Notes: generated by a model from the letters alone, not told the origin. A stretch of DNA of 64,000 nt from Dyella_B acidisoli (GCF_049532895.1 NZ_CP064031.1:3720001-3784000); one strand, 5' to 3'. Shown: positions 41,076-50,369, counted from the stretch's first letter. Made by a program: numbers and translations.

Positions 41076-43709
41076 TCATCCTGCGACGATGTTGACGATC
41101 TTGCCAGGCACCACGATGACCTTGCGCACGGTCTGCCCTTCCAGGAAGGCTGCCACATTGGGTTGCGCGCGCGCCAGCGCCTCGGCCTCTTCTTTCGAGG
41201 CGTTGGCGGAGACTTCAATGGTACCGCGCAGCTTGCCGTTCACCTGAACAGCCAAAGTGAGCGTATCCCGCACCAGCGCAGCCGAGTCCACCTTCGGCCA
41301 TGGCTGGTCGTCCAGCACGGCTTGCGAGTGACCCAGCGCCTGCCACAGCGTATGGCTGACGTGCGGCACCACCGGGTTGAGCAGCAGCACCATGGTTTCC
41401 AGCGCCTCATGGCGCACGGCGCGGCCCTGGTCGCTTTGGTCTGTGAACTTGCCAAGCGCGTTGAGCAGTTCCATTAGGGACGCAATCGCCGTGTTGAAGG
41501 CATGGCGGCGGCCGAAGTCGTCGCTGACCTTCTGGATGGTTTCGTGCAATTGGCGACGCAACGCTTTCTGTCCGGCGTCGAGCGCGGCAGGATCGACTTC
41601 CGGATGATCCGGCTGACCGACGTGCGTGATCACTTCGCGCCAGAAGCGGCGCAGGAAGCGCGCCATGCCTTCCACACCGGCTTCGCTCCATTCCAGCGAT
41701 TGTTCCGGCGGGGCGGCGAACATGGAGAACAGGCGTACGGTGTCGGCGCCGAATTTCTCCACCATCACTTGCGGATCGACGCCGTTGTTCTTGGACTTGG
41801 ACATTTTCTCGGTGCCGCCGATCAGCACCGGCATGCCGTCTGCCTTGAGCACCGCACCAATAACGCGCGCTTTTTCATCGCGCTGGATTTCCACGTCGGC
41901 CGGATTGATCCAGTCCTTCGATCCATTCGCGTTTTCGCGATAGAACGTCTCGGCGATCACCATCCCCTGGCATAGCAAATTAGTGGCCGGCTCGTCCGAC
42001 TTCACCAAGCCCGCGTCGCGCATCAGCTTGTGATAGAAGCGGAAGTACAGCAGATGCAGGATCGCGTGCTCGATGCCGCCAATGTATTGATCGACTGGCA
42101 GCCAATAGTTGGCGCGTTCGTCTACCAGACCATTCGCGCCGGGACTGGTGTAGCGCGCGTAATACCAGCTCGATTCCATGAAGGTATCGAAGGTATCGGT
42201 TTCGCGTTCGGCCGCGCCGCCGCATTGCGGGCAGACCGTCTTGCGCCACTCTGGGTCGGCCTTGATCGGCGACTGCACGCCTGAGAAAGCGACATCTTCC
42301 GGCAGCACGACCGGTAACTGATCTTCCGGTACGGGCAGCGCACCGCAATGCTGGCAATAGATCACCGGAATTGGGCAGCCCCAGTAACGCTGGCGGCTCA
42401 CACCCCAATCACGCAGGCGCCAGTTGACGCGGCGATGCCCGTTGCCGGCTGCTTCCAGTTGGCCTGCGATGAAGTCGAAGGCATCGCGGTAATTCTTGCC
42501 ATCCATGTCGCCGGAGTTGACTACGCGCATGTCTGCGCGCGTCTTGTCCGAGTACCACTCCTTCCAATGTTGCGGATCGTACGTGGCATCGTCGCCACTC
42601 ACTGCGATCACCTGCTTGATCGGCAAGTTGTACTTGTGCGCGAACTCGAAATCACGCTCGTCGTGACCGGGCACAGCCATCACCGCACCCGTGCCGTAGC
42701 CCATCAGCACGAAGTTAGCCACCCACACCGGCACTTTGTCGCCGCTGACCGGGTGGATCGCGAACAGGCCGGTGGGCATGCCGCGTTTTTCCTGCGTTTC
42801 CAGTTCGGCCTCGGACACGCCGCCGTGACGCAATTCATCGAGGAACGCGGCCAGTTGCGGATTGCTGCCGGCAGCTTTCTGCGCCAGCGGATGTTCGCCA
42901 GCGATCGAGACGAAGGTCACGCCCATCAAGGTGTCGGGACGCGTGGTGAACACAGTCAGTGGCTCGACTTCGCCTTCCACCGCGAAATGGATATCCACGC
43001 CTTCGCTGCGGCCGATCCAGTTGCGCTGCATGGTTTTCACGGCATCCGGCCAGCCGGGCAGCGTGTCCAGGCCGTCGAGCAGTTCCTGCGCGTAGTCGGT
43101 GATCTTCAGGAACCACTGCGGAATCTCGCGCTTTTCCACCAGCGCGCCAGAGCGCCAGCCGCGGCCGTCGATCACCTGCTCGTTGGCCAATACGGTGTGG
43201 TCGACCGGGTCCCAATTCACCACCGCGTTCTTGCGATAGGCCAGGCCCTTCTTCATCAGCCGGGTGAACATCAACTGTTCCCAGCGGTAGTACTCCGGCC
43301 TACAGGTGGCGAATTCGCGCGACCAGTCGATGGCATAGCCCAGCGACTTGAGCTGCTCACGCATGTGGTCGATGTTCTTGTACGTCCACTTCGCGGGCGC
43401 GGTGTTGTTCTTGATTGCGGCATTTTCCGCCGGCAGGCCGAACGCGTCCCAGCCCATCGGCTGCAGCACGTTCTTGCCGGTCATGCGCTGGTAGCGGCTG
43501 ATGACGTCGCCGATGGTGTAGTTACGCACGTGGCCCATGTGCAGCGCGCCGGAGGGGTACGGCAGCATGGCCAGGCAGTAGAACTTCGGCCGGGAGGGAT
43601 CCTCCTTCACCTCATACGCGCGCTGCGCGTTCCAATACTGCTGCGCAGCGGATTCCACCGCCTGCGGGTTGTAGTCGTTGGAAGAACCCTGGTCTTGGTT
43701 GTCCTGCAT
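41076..43709 (-). CDS. leuS: leucine--tRNA ligase
   Basis: Class I synthetase, 877 aa. HIGH motif as PYPSGALHMGHVRNY (about 52-66), editing domain in the middle (TTRPDTLMGVTFVSIA), and KMSKS as EKMSKSKNNGVDP. The C-terminal part ends in a short domain with VNGKLRGTIEV. First gene of leuS-lptE-holA-nadD. Confidence 0.98.
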   Translation of the reverse strand: MQDNQDQGSSNDYNPQAVESAAQQYWNAQRAYEVKEDPSRPKFYCLAMLPYPSGALHMGHVRNYTIGDVISRYQRMTGKNVLQPMGWDAFGLPAENAAIKNNTAPAKWTYKNIDHMREQLKSLGYAIDWSREFATCRPEYYRWEQLMFTRLMKKGLAYRKNAVVNWDPVDHTVLANEQVIDGRGWRSGALVEKREIPQWFLKITDYAQELLDGLDTLPGWPDAVKTMQRNWIGRSEGVDIHFAVEGEVEPLTVFTTRPDTLMGVTFVSIAGEHPLAQKAAGSNPQLAAFLDELRHGGVSEAELETQEKRGMPTGLFAIHPVSGDKVPVWVANFVLMGYGTGAVMAVPGHDERDFEFAHKYNLPIKQVIAVSGDDATYDPQHWKEWYSDKTRADMRVVNSGDMDGKNYRDAFDFIAGQLEAAGNGHRRVNWRLRDWGVSRQRYWGCPIPVIYCQHCGALPVPEDQLPVVLPEDVAFSGVQSPIKADPEWRKTVCPQCGGAAERETDTFDTFMESSWYYARYTSPGANGLVDERANYWLPVDQYIGGIEHAILHLLYFRFYHKLMRDAGLVKSDEPATNLLCQGMVIAETFYRENANGSKDWINPADVEIQRDEKARVIGAVLKADGMPVLIGGTEKMSKSKNNGVDPQVMVEKFGADTVRLFSMFAAPPEQSLEWSEAGVEGMARFLRRFWREVITHVGQPDHPEVDPAALDAGQKALRRQLHETIQKVSDDFGRRHAFNTAIASLMELLNALGKFTDQSDQGRAVRHEALETMVLLLNPVVPHVSHTLWQALGHSQAVLDDQPWPKVDSAALVRDTLTLAVQVNGKLRGTIEVSANASKEEAEALARAQPNVAAFLEGQTVRKVIVVPGKIVNIVAG

Positions 43710-43817
43710 GATCCGGCGCCGTTATGCGTATTCGGCAGCGCGGGCGTCCGTCGCCCAGTGCTGCGTGGGACCCGGCAGACTAGCAGAAATGCCTCTTCGC
43801 TTGGATCGGATTTGGCT

Positions 43818-43970
43818 CCCTCTCCCCTCTGGGGGAGAGGGCTGGGGTGAGGGGACAACCTCGCCTGATCTTTAATCAAGACACAAAACGAAAGTGGCCG
43901 CCCGCACGCACACCATTTCCCGCAAGCCTTGCCCCCTCACCCTAGCCCTCTCCCCATAGGGGAAAGGGGA
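43818..43970. repeat. REP pair C
   Basis: Units 43818-43854 and 43932-43970 face each other across 77 bp between leuS and pqiC. Both carry four G tracts on one strand (GGGG-AGA-GGG-CT-GGGG-TGA-GGGG for the first). CGCAAGCCTT precedes the second unit, as it does unit E at 54814. Confidence 0.85.
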
Positions 43971-43994
43971 CGAAAAGCGATGCGCGGAGACAGT

Positions 43995-44606
43995 TTACGG
44001 AGACGGACAAGCCGACGGCACACTCCCCGCCGCCATCGCCGGTGCCACGCTGGCGATTTGGTCCGCCAGCGTCGACAGCGCCTGCTGGTGACCAGCCACC
44101 ACGCTGGCGTAATCCTGCCCCACGGTTTCGTTGATGTGGCTGCTGCAAGTAAGCACAGCCTGGCTGCGCAGCTCGCGCACTGTCCAGGTCGCATCGATCA
44201 GTGCATAGCTGCTGGGTGCGGAATCAAAGCGGCGCAGGTCGACTTTGATGCGCAGCACCGGCTTGCCGTTGATGGCCACGCCGCCGCTGATGTCCTGCGC
44301 ACCGGTGCGCTGTGAGAGGTCGACGGACAACGCACCGCGTACTTCATCCGCCAAGGGAGCGGCCCAGCGTTCGCCGTTAAGCAAGGTGACGGCCTGCCCG
44401 CCTTGGCGCACCACCAATTGCGGCACGTCGTTCTGCGCCGGAACACCGACCGGCATCAGCTCGAACTGGAAGTGTGCCGGCGACGTGGCGGCCGGCGTAC
44501 CGTTATCGGACGCCGGTATGAGTGTGTAGTAATGAATCGGCGCCGAAGCGCAAGCCGCCAGCGCCGCCGCGCCCAATGCCGCCATCAAATGTCGCATACG
44601 AATCAT
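43995..44606 (-). CDS. pqiC: PqiC-like outer-membrane lipoprotein
   Basis: 203 aa. Lipoprotein signal (MAALGAAALAACAS, lipobox Cys19). The mature part begins IHYYTLIP, the ABC-transport auxiliary (PqiC/YmbA) hallmark, and ends with STLADQIA. In E. coli, PqiC forms an octameric ring receiving lipids from the PqiB tube. Its ATG overlaps the pqiB stop by 4 bp. Confidence 0.9.
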   Translation of the reverse strand: MIRMRHLMAALGAAALAACASAPIHYYTLIPASDNGTPAATSPAHFQFELMPVGVPAQNDVPQLVVRQGGQAVTLLNGERWAAPLADEVRGALSVDLSQRTGAQDISGGVAINGKPVLRIKVDLRRFDSAPSSYALIDATWTVRELRSQAVLTCSSHINETVGQDYASVVAGHQQALSTLADQIASVAPAMAAGSVPSACPSP

Positions 44607-46282
44607 GGCTTGCTCCCTTGCTGCGGCTGGGCGGTGGACGAACCGTTGTTCTCGGGCGGCGGCGCATCCTTGGCCCGTCCACGGATCAGCGCGCTGGGCT
44701 GGGCGTTCAAATAATCGGTGAGCGTGCGCAACGAGCGCGCCATGCGCTGCAACTCTTGCAACGTGCCGCTCAGGCTCTGCTGCAACGGCGAATCGGCGGC
44801 GAGCGCGTTGTTCGCCGTGCCGAGCGTTTGGTTGGCACCGTTAAGCGTGGTCTTGAAAGCGGGCAACACATCACCGTTGAGCTGCTTGATCGTGCCATCC
44901 AGATCAGCCAGCGTGTGATTGAGGTTGTTGCCGATTGCGTCGAACGGAATCTTGTTGATCTTGTCGACGATCTCCGCCATCTGCTCCTGCAGCTTGTCGA
45001 AGCTGCCGGGGATGGTGGGGATTTGCAACGGACGCGCGTTCGGATCGTAGTCCACCGCCTTGGGCGCCTTCGGTTCGATATCCAGCGAAATGAATAGCTG
45101 GCCGGTGAGCAGGTTGCCCACCTTGGCCTGCGCGCGCAGGCCTTGTGCAACCAGCGAGGTGACGACCTTCGACATATCCTCGTCACCCTTGGACCTGGCA
45201 ATCTCAGCCAGCTTGGCATTCGCACGCCCCAGGCGTTCGGGATAGATCAATGCACCCACGTAGATCGGGAACTTGCTGGTCTTCTCGTCGTAGTCCATGC
45301 GGATGGACACGACATGGCCAAAGTTGATGCCGCGGAATTCCACCGGCGAATCCACCGCCAGGCCACGCACCGGTTGATCGAAGCGCATGACGATATAACG
45401 CGGCTCACCATCCGGCGGCGCCATCGCGTTGCTTTGTGTATCGAAGAGGGTAAAGCTGGTGTTCTCGGGAACCGGTTTTTCGGTCGGATGCGGTCCGGGG
45501 GCATCGTTGAACGCCACACCACCAGCCAAGACGGTGGCCAGCGATTGGGTATTGAGTTTCAAGCCATCGGCACTGATCGATACATCCACGCCGCTGGCAT
45601 TCCAGAAGCGCGATTCATTGGTAACGAAACTGTCGTAGGGGCTGTCGACGAAAATCTGCATGGTGACGCCCTTGCCGTCGTCATCCAGCTTGTACGACGC
45701 CACGCGACCGACCTGCAGGCGCCGGTAAAACACTGGCGAGCCGATATCCAGCGAACCCAGGTCGCCGGCGTGCAGCGTGAAACTTTTGCCGCGTGAGTCG
45801 TGCAATACCGATGGTGGATTTTCCAAGCCGACGAAATCGTTCTGCGTCTGCTGGGACTTGCCCACATCCACGCCAATGAACGAGCCCGACAGCAGCGTAT
45901 CGATCCCCGACACGCCACCCAGCCCGATGCGCGGGCGCACCACCCAGAAACGTGAATCGGAAACGGCAATGCCGGACGCACTTTTTTCCAGCCCCACCTT
46001 CACGATCACCTTGCTGTGATCCTCGCTCAGGCGGATACCGGTGACCTTGCCGATCACCACATCCTTGTACTTCACAACCGTCTTGCCCGACTCCAAGCCC
46101 TGCGCGGTTTCAAAACTGATGGAGATCGTAGGCCCCCGCTCCCGCCACGCGCTGATCACCAGCGACAGGCCAATCAGCGCCGCCACGACCGGCACCAGCC
46201 AAATCCATGCAGCGTTCACGCGCTTGCGCCGCACCACCGGTTCGGGCAGACCACCGCCTAGGCTGGATTGGTTCTCAGTCAT
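44603..46282 (-). CDS. pqiB: MCE-domain intermembrane lipid transport protein PqiB
   Basis: 559 aa. One N-terminal membrane helix (AWIWLVPVVAALIGLSLVI, about 25-43) then three MCE/MlaD repeats: GLESGKTVVKYKDVVIGKVT, LGSLDIGSPVFYRRLQVG and RGLAVDSPVEFRGINFG each open one. A long alpha-helical C-terminus follows with regular hydrophobic spacing (about 410-530). E. coli PqiB forms a stacked-ring syringe spanning the periplasm. Proline/Gln-rich tail at the end. Confidence 0.93.
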   Translation of the reverse strand: MTENQSSLGGGLPEPVVRRKRVNAAWIWLVPVVAALIGLSLVISAWRERGPTISISFETAQGLESGKTVVKYKDVVIGKVTGIRLSEDHSKVIVKVGLEKSASGIAVSDSRFWVVRPRIGLGGVSGIDTLLSGSFIGVDVGKSQQTQNDFVGLENPPSVLHDSRGKSFTLHAGDLGSLDIGSPVFYRRLQVGRVASYKLDDDGKGVTMQIFVDSPYDSFVTNESRFWNASGVDVSISADGLKLNTQSLATVLAGGVAFNDAPGPHPTEKPVPENTSFTLFDTQSNAMAPPDGEPRYIVMRFDQPVRGLAVDSPVEFRGINFGHVVSIRMDYDEKTSKFPIYVGALIYPERLGRANAKLAEIARSKGDEDMSKVVTSLVAQGLRAQAKVGNLLTGQLFISLDIEPKAPKAVDYDPNARPLQIPTIPGSFDKLQEQMAEIVDKINKIPFDAIGNNLNHTLADLDGTIKQLNGDVLPAFKTTLNGANQTLGTANNALAADSPLQQSLSGTLQELQRMARSLRTLTDYLNAQPSALIRGRAKDAPPPENNGSSTAQPQQGSKP

Positions 46283-46898
46283 CGTCTTCCTTGCAATCCC
46301 ATATCAGGCGAGGGTCGAAACTCTGCGAAGCAAGCATGGTAAGTATGACCGTCAATCCGAAATACACCACCCCAGGCAACGGCTCCACCTGGCTAAAGAA
46401 GCCGAATTGCACCAGCGCGGTAAGCAGCGCCACCACAAAGACGTCCAGCATGGACCAATAGCCGATGAATTCCACCAGCCGGTACAGCATGGAGCGCTGG
46501 CGACGTGCCCAGTTGGTACCGCGAAGCGCACTCAGCAGCAGCGTGCTGATCACCAGGAACTTCATCATCGGCACCACGATGCTGGCGGTGAACACGATGA
46601 CGGCCAGATCTGGCGAGCCTTTTACCCACAGCTCGATCACACCGCTCAGGATCGTGTTGTCGTCCACGTCACCCAGGCTTGCCGTGCGCATGATCGGCAG
46701 CACATTGGCGGGGATGTAGAAGATGAAGGCTGCGATCAGGAGCGCCCAGGTGCGTACGCAGCTATAAGGCTTGCGCCGATGCAGTGAACTGCCACAACGA
46801 GGGCAGGCCGCATCTTCGATTTGCGTATCGCGGCAAACCTGGCCGCAGACATGGCAGCCAATCAGTCCCAGCTCGTGTGCACGCGGCAGCGCGCTCAT
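46275..46898 (-). CDS. pqiA: PqiA-domain membrane protein (second half-size PqiA)
   Basis: 207 aa from the ATG at 46898, which overlaps the stop of the upstream gene. A zinc-ribbon pair of CxxC motifs (CHVCGQVC and CPRCGSS) precedes four membrane helices (for example WALLIAAFIFYIPANVLPIM). This is one PqiA domain; E. coli PqiA is about 417 aa and contains two in tandem. The gene order to pqiB and pqiC is that of the pqi operon. Confidence 0.9.
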   Translation of the reverse strand: MSALPRAHELGLIGCHVCGQVCRDTQIEDAACPRCGSSLHRRKPYSCVRTWALLIAAFIFYIPANVLPIMRTASLGDVDDNTILSGVIELWVKGSPDLAVIVFTASIVVPMMKFLVISTLLLSALRGTNWARRQRSMLYRLVEFIGYWSMLDVFVVALLTALVQFGFFSQVEPLPGVVYFGLTVILTMLASQSFDPRLIWDCKEDDD

Positions 46899-47545
46899 GA
46901 TGTTGACTCCGCGGGGAGCTTGTCCCACAGCTGGTGCAGATCGATACCGGAAAAGATGGTGATCAACAACGCCAGCGCTGCATAGGCGAACGCACCGATG
47001 TTGGGCGTCACGTCAAAATACAGCTGCGCCTTGACGATGGACACCAGCACACCGAGCACAAACACCTCGCTCATCGTCCACGGCGCGATGTAGTGCAGCA
47101 CCACCATCAGTGGCACGAAGCCGGGGGCGCGCTGCCCTTTGCGACCAAAGATCAGCAGCCAGCCCAGAATCCCCATCTTGCACAGCGGAAAGAAAAACAG
47201 CGTCGCCGCCGCCAGCACCGACACCACCTGCGAGTGCTCCTTCCACATCATGATGATGATGCCCCACAGAGTGGCGTGAATTTCCTCGCCATTGAGTCCC
47301 AGGGTGATGATCGGCCACACGTTAGCCTGTATGAACACCACCATCACGGTGACTACCAGCGCGAACATCGCGTCAAGACCGATGCGCTGATGGCGCTCCA
47401 GCACCGCATTGCAACGCGCGCAACGGGCAACCTCGCCGCGTGCCAGCGGCCGACGGTGGTGCACCGTATCGCAGTGCTCGCAGATCATCAGCGTCGACGA
47501 CATCGATTTCTGCGCTTGCTCGACGGCGGCCGGGGGGGTGCTCAT
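46895..47545 (-). CDS. pqiA: PqiA-domain membrane protein (first half-size PqiA)
   Basis: 216 aa, first gene of the pqi operon. N-terminal zinc-ribbon (CEHCDTVH and CARCNAVL), then helices with VFIQANVWPIITLGLNG, the PqiA signature. Together with the next gene, overlapping by 4 bp, it makes up the equivalent of full-length PqiA, with both zinc-ribbons retained. Confidence 0.9.
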   Translation of the reverse strand: MSTPPAAVEQAQKSMSSTLMICEHCDTVHHRRPLARGEVARCARCNAVLERHQRIGLDAMFALVVTVMVVFIQANVWPIITLGLNGEEIHATLWGIIIMMWKEHSQVVSVLAAATLFFFPLCKMGILGWLLIFGRKGQRAPGFVPLMVVLHYIAPWTMSEVFVLGVLVSIVKAQLYFDVTPNIGAFAYAALALLITIFSGIDLHQLWDKLPAESTS

Positions 47546-47641
47546 GTTGGCGATTCTCGCAAATCCTTAAGCGCCCTGCGCGCACTTGATATGCTTCAAG
47601 GTGCCCCGACTTGTCTGGGGTTCATCCATCTGGAGCCCAAC

Positions 47642-48511
47642 GTGAACGCCGCTGTTTCTCCGCACATTTTTGACGTCGATCAGGACAACTTTGAAACCGA
47701 TGTGCTGCAGGGCTCGCTCCAGACCCCTGTGCTGGTGGATTTCTGGGCCGAATGGTGCGGCCCGTGCAAGTCATTGGGTCCATTGCTGGAAAAGCTCGCC
47801 GCCGAATACAACGGTGCATTCCGGCTTGGCAAGGTGGACGTGGACAAGAACCAGGAGCTGGCGGGCGTCTTCGGCATCCGCAGCATTCCCACCGTCATCT
47901 TGGTGAAAGACGGCCAGATCCTCGATGGCTTTGCCGGCGCCCTGCCTGAAGGCCAACTACGTCAATTCCTCTCCCGTCATGTCCAACCGCTGGAAGGCGA
48001 CTTCGAAGAAGAAGTGCTGGAAGAGGAAACCCTGCCCGAATCCCCCGAGCAAGCGATCAATCGCCTGCAGCAGGAAATCGCTGCCAGCACCAATCGCCCC
48101 GAACTCAAGCTCGACCTGGCCATCGCACTCGCGCAAGCCGGCCAAGCTTCCGCTGCCGAAGCGGAACTCAACGCCCTGCCCGCCAACCTCGCTACCGACA
48201 CGCGCGCTGTGCGCCTGCGTAGCCAACTGGACCTGGCTCGCTCGCTCGAAGGCACGCCATCGATGGAAGTGCTGCAGCAACGCATTCATGCCAATCCGCA
48301 GGATTGGGAAGCGCACGATTTGCTGGGCGTACGATTGCTGCTCGGTAACGATCCCGCCGCAGGCTTGGAGCATTGGCTGCTGATGCTTGAGAAAGCGCGC
48401 GACTGGAATGAAGGTCAAGCGAAGAAGCGTCTACTGGCTGCGTTTAATACGTTGGACGATGCAGAACTGGTGGGACGTTATCGCAGACGGATGGCGTCGC
48501 TGCTGTTCTGA
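47642..48511 (+). CDS. cnoX: thioredoxin-TPR co-chaperone CnoX/YbbN-like
   Basis: 289 aa from a GTG at 47642 (GGAG 6 nt upstream). Residues 1-115 are a thioredoxin fold with an intact Cys39-Gly-Pro-Cys42 site; residues about 130-289 are TPR-like helices (PEQAINRLQQEIAAS, AHDLLGVRLLLGNDPAAGLEHWL). E. coli CnoX lacks a CGPC; in other bacteria CnoX keeps it and acts as both holdase and oxidoreductase under chlorine stress. Divergent from the pqi operon. Confidence 0.88.
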   Translation: MNAAVSPHIFDVDQDNFETDVLQGSLQTPVLVDFWAEWCGPCKSLGPLLEKLAAEYNGAFRLGKVDVDKNQELAGVFGIRSIPTVILVKDGQILDGFAGALPEGQLRQFLSRHVQPLEGDFEEEVLEEETLPESPEQAINRLQQEIAASTNRPELKLDLAIALAQAGQASAAEAELNALPANLATDTRAVRLRSQLDLARSLEGTPSMEVLQQRIHANPQDWEAHDLLGVRLLLGNDPAAGLEHWLLMLEKARDWNEGQAKKRLLAAFNTLDDAELVGRYRRRMASLLF

Positions 48512-48546
48512 TGCCTTAATACCCATACGCCAAAGTATGGCAAGCT

Positions 48547-48571
48547 GAGGGCTCCTTCTTTCGGAGCCCTC
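48547..48571 (+). promoter_or_regulatory. hairpin sequestering the ribosome site of the DUF4442 gene
   Basis: GAGGGCTCC (48547-48555), loop TTCTTTC, GGAGCCCTC (48563-48571): 9-bp perfect stem ending 1 nt before the ATG at 48573. The GGAG Shine-Dalgarno (48563-48566) lies in the stem. No T tract follows, so a translational control element is more likely than a terminator. Confidence 0.6.
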
Positions 48572-48572
48572 C

Positions 48573-49025
48573 ATGCGCGCATCCACCTTCCGCCGCCTGC
48601 TCAATCTGTGGCCGCCATTCCTGTTCAGCGGCATTCGTCTGCTGAGCCTGGATGACGATTACACCGAAGCGCGGGTGGTATTGCGGTTGCGGCCATGGAA
48701 TCGGAATTACGTGCGTACGCAATTCGGTGGCAGTTTGTTTGCGATGGCCGATCCATTCTGGATGCTGCTGATCCTGCATCACTTGGGCAGCGATCATTTT
48801 GTGTGGGACAAAGCGGGCACCATCGATTTCGTGGCGCCCGGCCGCGAAGATGTCTATGCGCACTTCAAACTCGAACCCAGCGTGCTAGACGAATTGCGTG
48901 CCGCCGCAGCTAATGGTGAAAAGGTGCTGCGCTGGTTTGATGTATCGATCAAGACGGCGTCAGGTGAAGTGGTAGCGGTTGTGCGCAAGCAGCTTTATGT
49001 TCGGTTGAAACCACGGAACCGCTGA
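48573..49025 (+). CDS. DUF4442 hotdog-fold protein, thioesterase-like
   Basis: 150 aa. The pattern LWPPFLFSGIRLLSLDDDYTEARVVLRL, here cut to LWPPFLFSGIRL, and NRNYVRTQFGGSLFAMADPF resembles DUF4442, a family related to PaaI/YiiD acyl-CoA thioesterases. A catalytic Asp or Glu cannot be assigned by eye. Start ATG 48573, hidden in a hairpin. Confidence 0.75.
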   Translation: MRASTFRRLLNLWPPFLFSGIRLLSLDDDYTEARVVLRLRPWNRNYVRTQFGGSLFAMADPFWMLLILHHLGSDHFVWDKAGTIDFVAPGREDVYAHFKLEPSVLDELRAAAANGEKVLRWFDVSIKTASGEVVAVVRKQLYVRLKPRNR

Positions 49026-49079
49026 CCGCATTCCGAAGCAAGCCTCTTACGGATAACGACATTCCTTCCGCATTCGCAG

Positions 49080-49748
49080 CTATTCCTGTTTGAACTGTGC
49101 AATCTGCTCCAGCATGGCTTCCGCTCTTTGCACGCTCTTGCCGGCGAAATTGTTTTCGAGCCAACGTCGATGTCCAATTCGACTCACCAGCCAGAAGACG
49201 AACAACACCAGCACCAGCGAAACACACCCACAAAGAATCAGCTGCGGTAGCAACCATGGCGCATGAGCGAGAAGATCAAACTTACCCAAGGCATCCTCGT
49301 CCTCGCGCTGCACCTCCATCAGCAATACCGGAATCCAGACAAATGAGCCGATTGCGGCAAATAGTGGCGCTTCGAACTTCACGCGCCATGCACGCAATGC
49401 GGCAAGCCGCTGCTGTATCTCCACAATAGGTGCCGCGTAGTCGATACGCTGGATCAGGTGCAGATTCCACCCAGCAGCCAACATCATCGACACGCCAAAT
49501 AACTGCACCAAGATACCCACGATCAACCAATGCAAAACCTCGGTTCGCACCACCCAAAAAGAAATACCCCACAGCATGAAAGTAAAACCGAATGCGAACT
49601 GGATCCATTGCCCTACCATCAGTGGGCGTAATCCGTGGCGAACCTTGTCCAGTCGACTTTCTACGAGCAACCGGATATTTAGTACCTGCTGCCGTTCCAA
49701 CTGTTGATTCAAAGCCTGCCAAGCGGCTTTCATTTCCTCGAGTTCCAT
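49080..49748 (-). CDS. membrane protein coupled to an ECF sigma factor, unknown function
   Basis: 222 aa, four hydrophobic helices (about 45-63, 73-93, 125-143, 165-190), with a charged cytoplasmic start (MELEEMKAAWQALNQQLERQ). It begins 2 bp after the ECF sigma gene stop, the position where an anti-sigma factor usually sits; no zinc finger or DUF1109 is visible. Membrane anti-sigma role is inference. Confidence 0.7.
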   Translation of the reverse strand: MELEEMKAAWQALNQQLERQQVLNIRLLVESRLDKVRHGLRPLMVGQWIQFAFGFTFMLWGISFWVVRTEVLHWLIVGILVQLFGVSMMLAAGWNLHLIQRIDYAAPIVEIQQRLAALRAWRVKFEAPLFAAIGSFVWIPVLLMEVQREDEDALGKFDLLAHAPWLLPQLILCGCVSLVLVLFVFWLVSRIGHRRWLENNFAGKSVQRAEAMLEQIAQFKQE

Positions 49749-49750
49749 AG

Positions 49751-50266
49751 TCAGGCTCCCACGGGCGTGGCACCCGTCATCTGATTGCGAAGTTTCTGTT
49801 TGATGCGACTGATCTTCGTGGCGACATTGGTTTCGCTAATGCCGAGAATCTCTGCAATCTCGGCATAACTGCGATTTTCCAGATACAGCAAAATCAATGC
49901 GCGGTTGAGCGGATCGAGCTGGTCGATGAATCCGTACAAGGCATCAAGCCGCTCATCCTGTTCGGCAATCTCCGCCGTTCCGCCGAGTGCTTCGAGTTCT
50001 TGTGGGTCCAGCGGCTCTTCCTGCCGCGGAGGCCGCCGCATCTGCGAAATCGCCACGTTGAGCGCTACCCGATACATCCAGGTCGAGAACTTTGCGCGGG
50101 TTGCGTCGAAACTGGGGAACGAACGCCACAGCTGCACGCAGATTTCCTGCGTCAGATCATGCCGATCTTCCGGATGACGGGCGTATACGGACACCACCTT
50201 GAATACGATGCGTTGGTGTTCCCGCAACAATGTCTCGAACGCTCGCTGTTGTTCCCTTCCGCGCAT
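49751..50266 (-). CDS. ECF sigma factor
   Basis: 171 aa. Region 2 (VSVYARHPEDRHDLTQEI, VQLWRSFPSFDATRAKFSTWMYRVALNVA in part) and region 4 (LDPLNRALILLYLENRSYAEIAEI, SETNVATKISRIKQKL) are typical of group IV sigma factors. Start ATG 50266 with AGGGGA upstream. Target promoters are unknown; the divergent DUF502 gene shares its 103-bp upstream region. Confidence 0.9.
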   Translation of the reverse strand: MRGREQQRAFETLLREHQRIVFKVVSVYARHPEDRHDLTQEICVQLWRSFPSFDATRAKFSTWMYRVALNVAISQMRRPPRQEEPLDPQELEALGGTAEIAEQDERLDALYGFIDQLDPLNRALILLYLENRSYAEIAEILGISETNVATKISRIKQKLRNQMTGATPVGA

Positions 50267-50369
50267 GGCCTGTCCCCTTGCTTACTCCTGTTATTCGCAG
50301 CGCGCGATGAAAAATCACAACCCAGGGTTCGGCCCTACAATAAAGCGCCCTCCCCCACCCGAGTCGACC

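Noticed and set aside
42348..43850. 500-codon open frame on the plus strand
   Set aside because: Antisense to leuS; no family resemblance.
46934..47641. 236-codon N-terminal extension of the CnoX gene
   Set aside because: It runs antisense to pqiA and has shadow composition; the thioredoxin domain begins at the GTG at 47642 with its own ribosome site.
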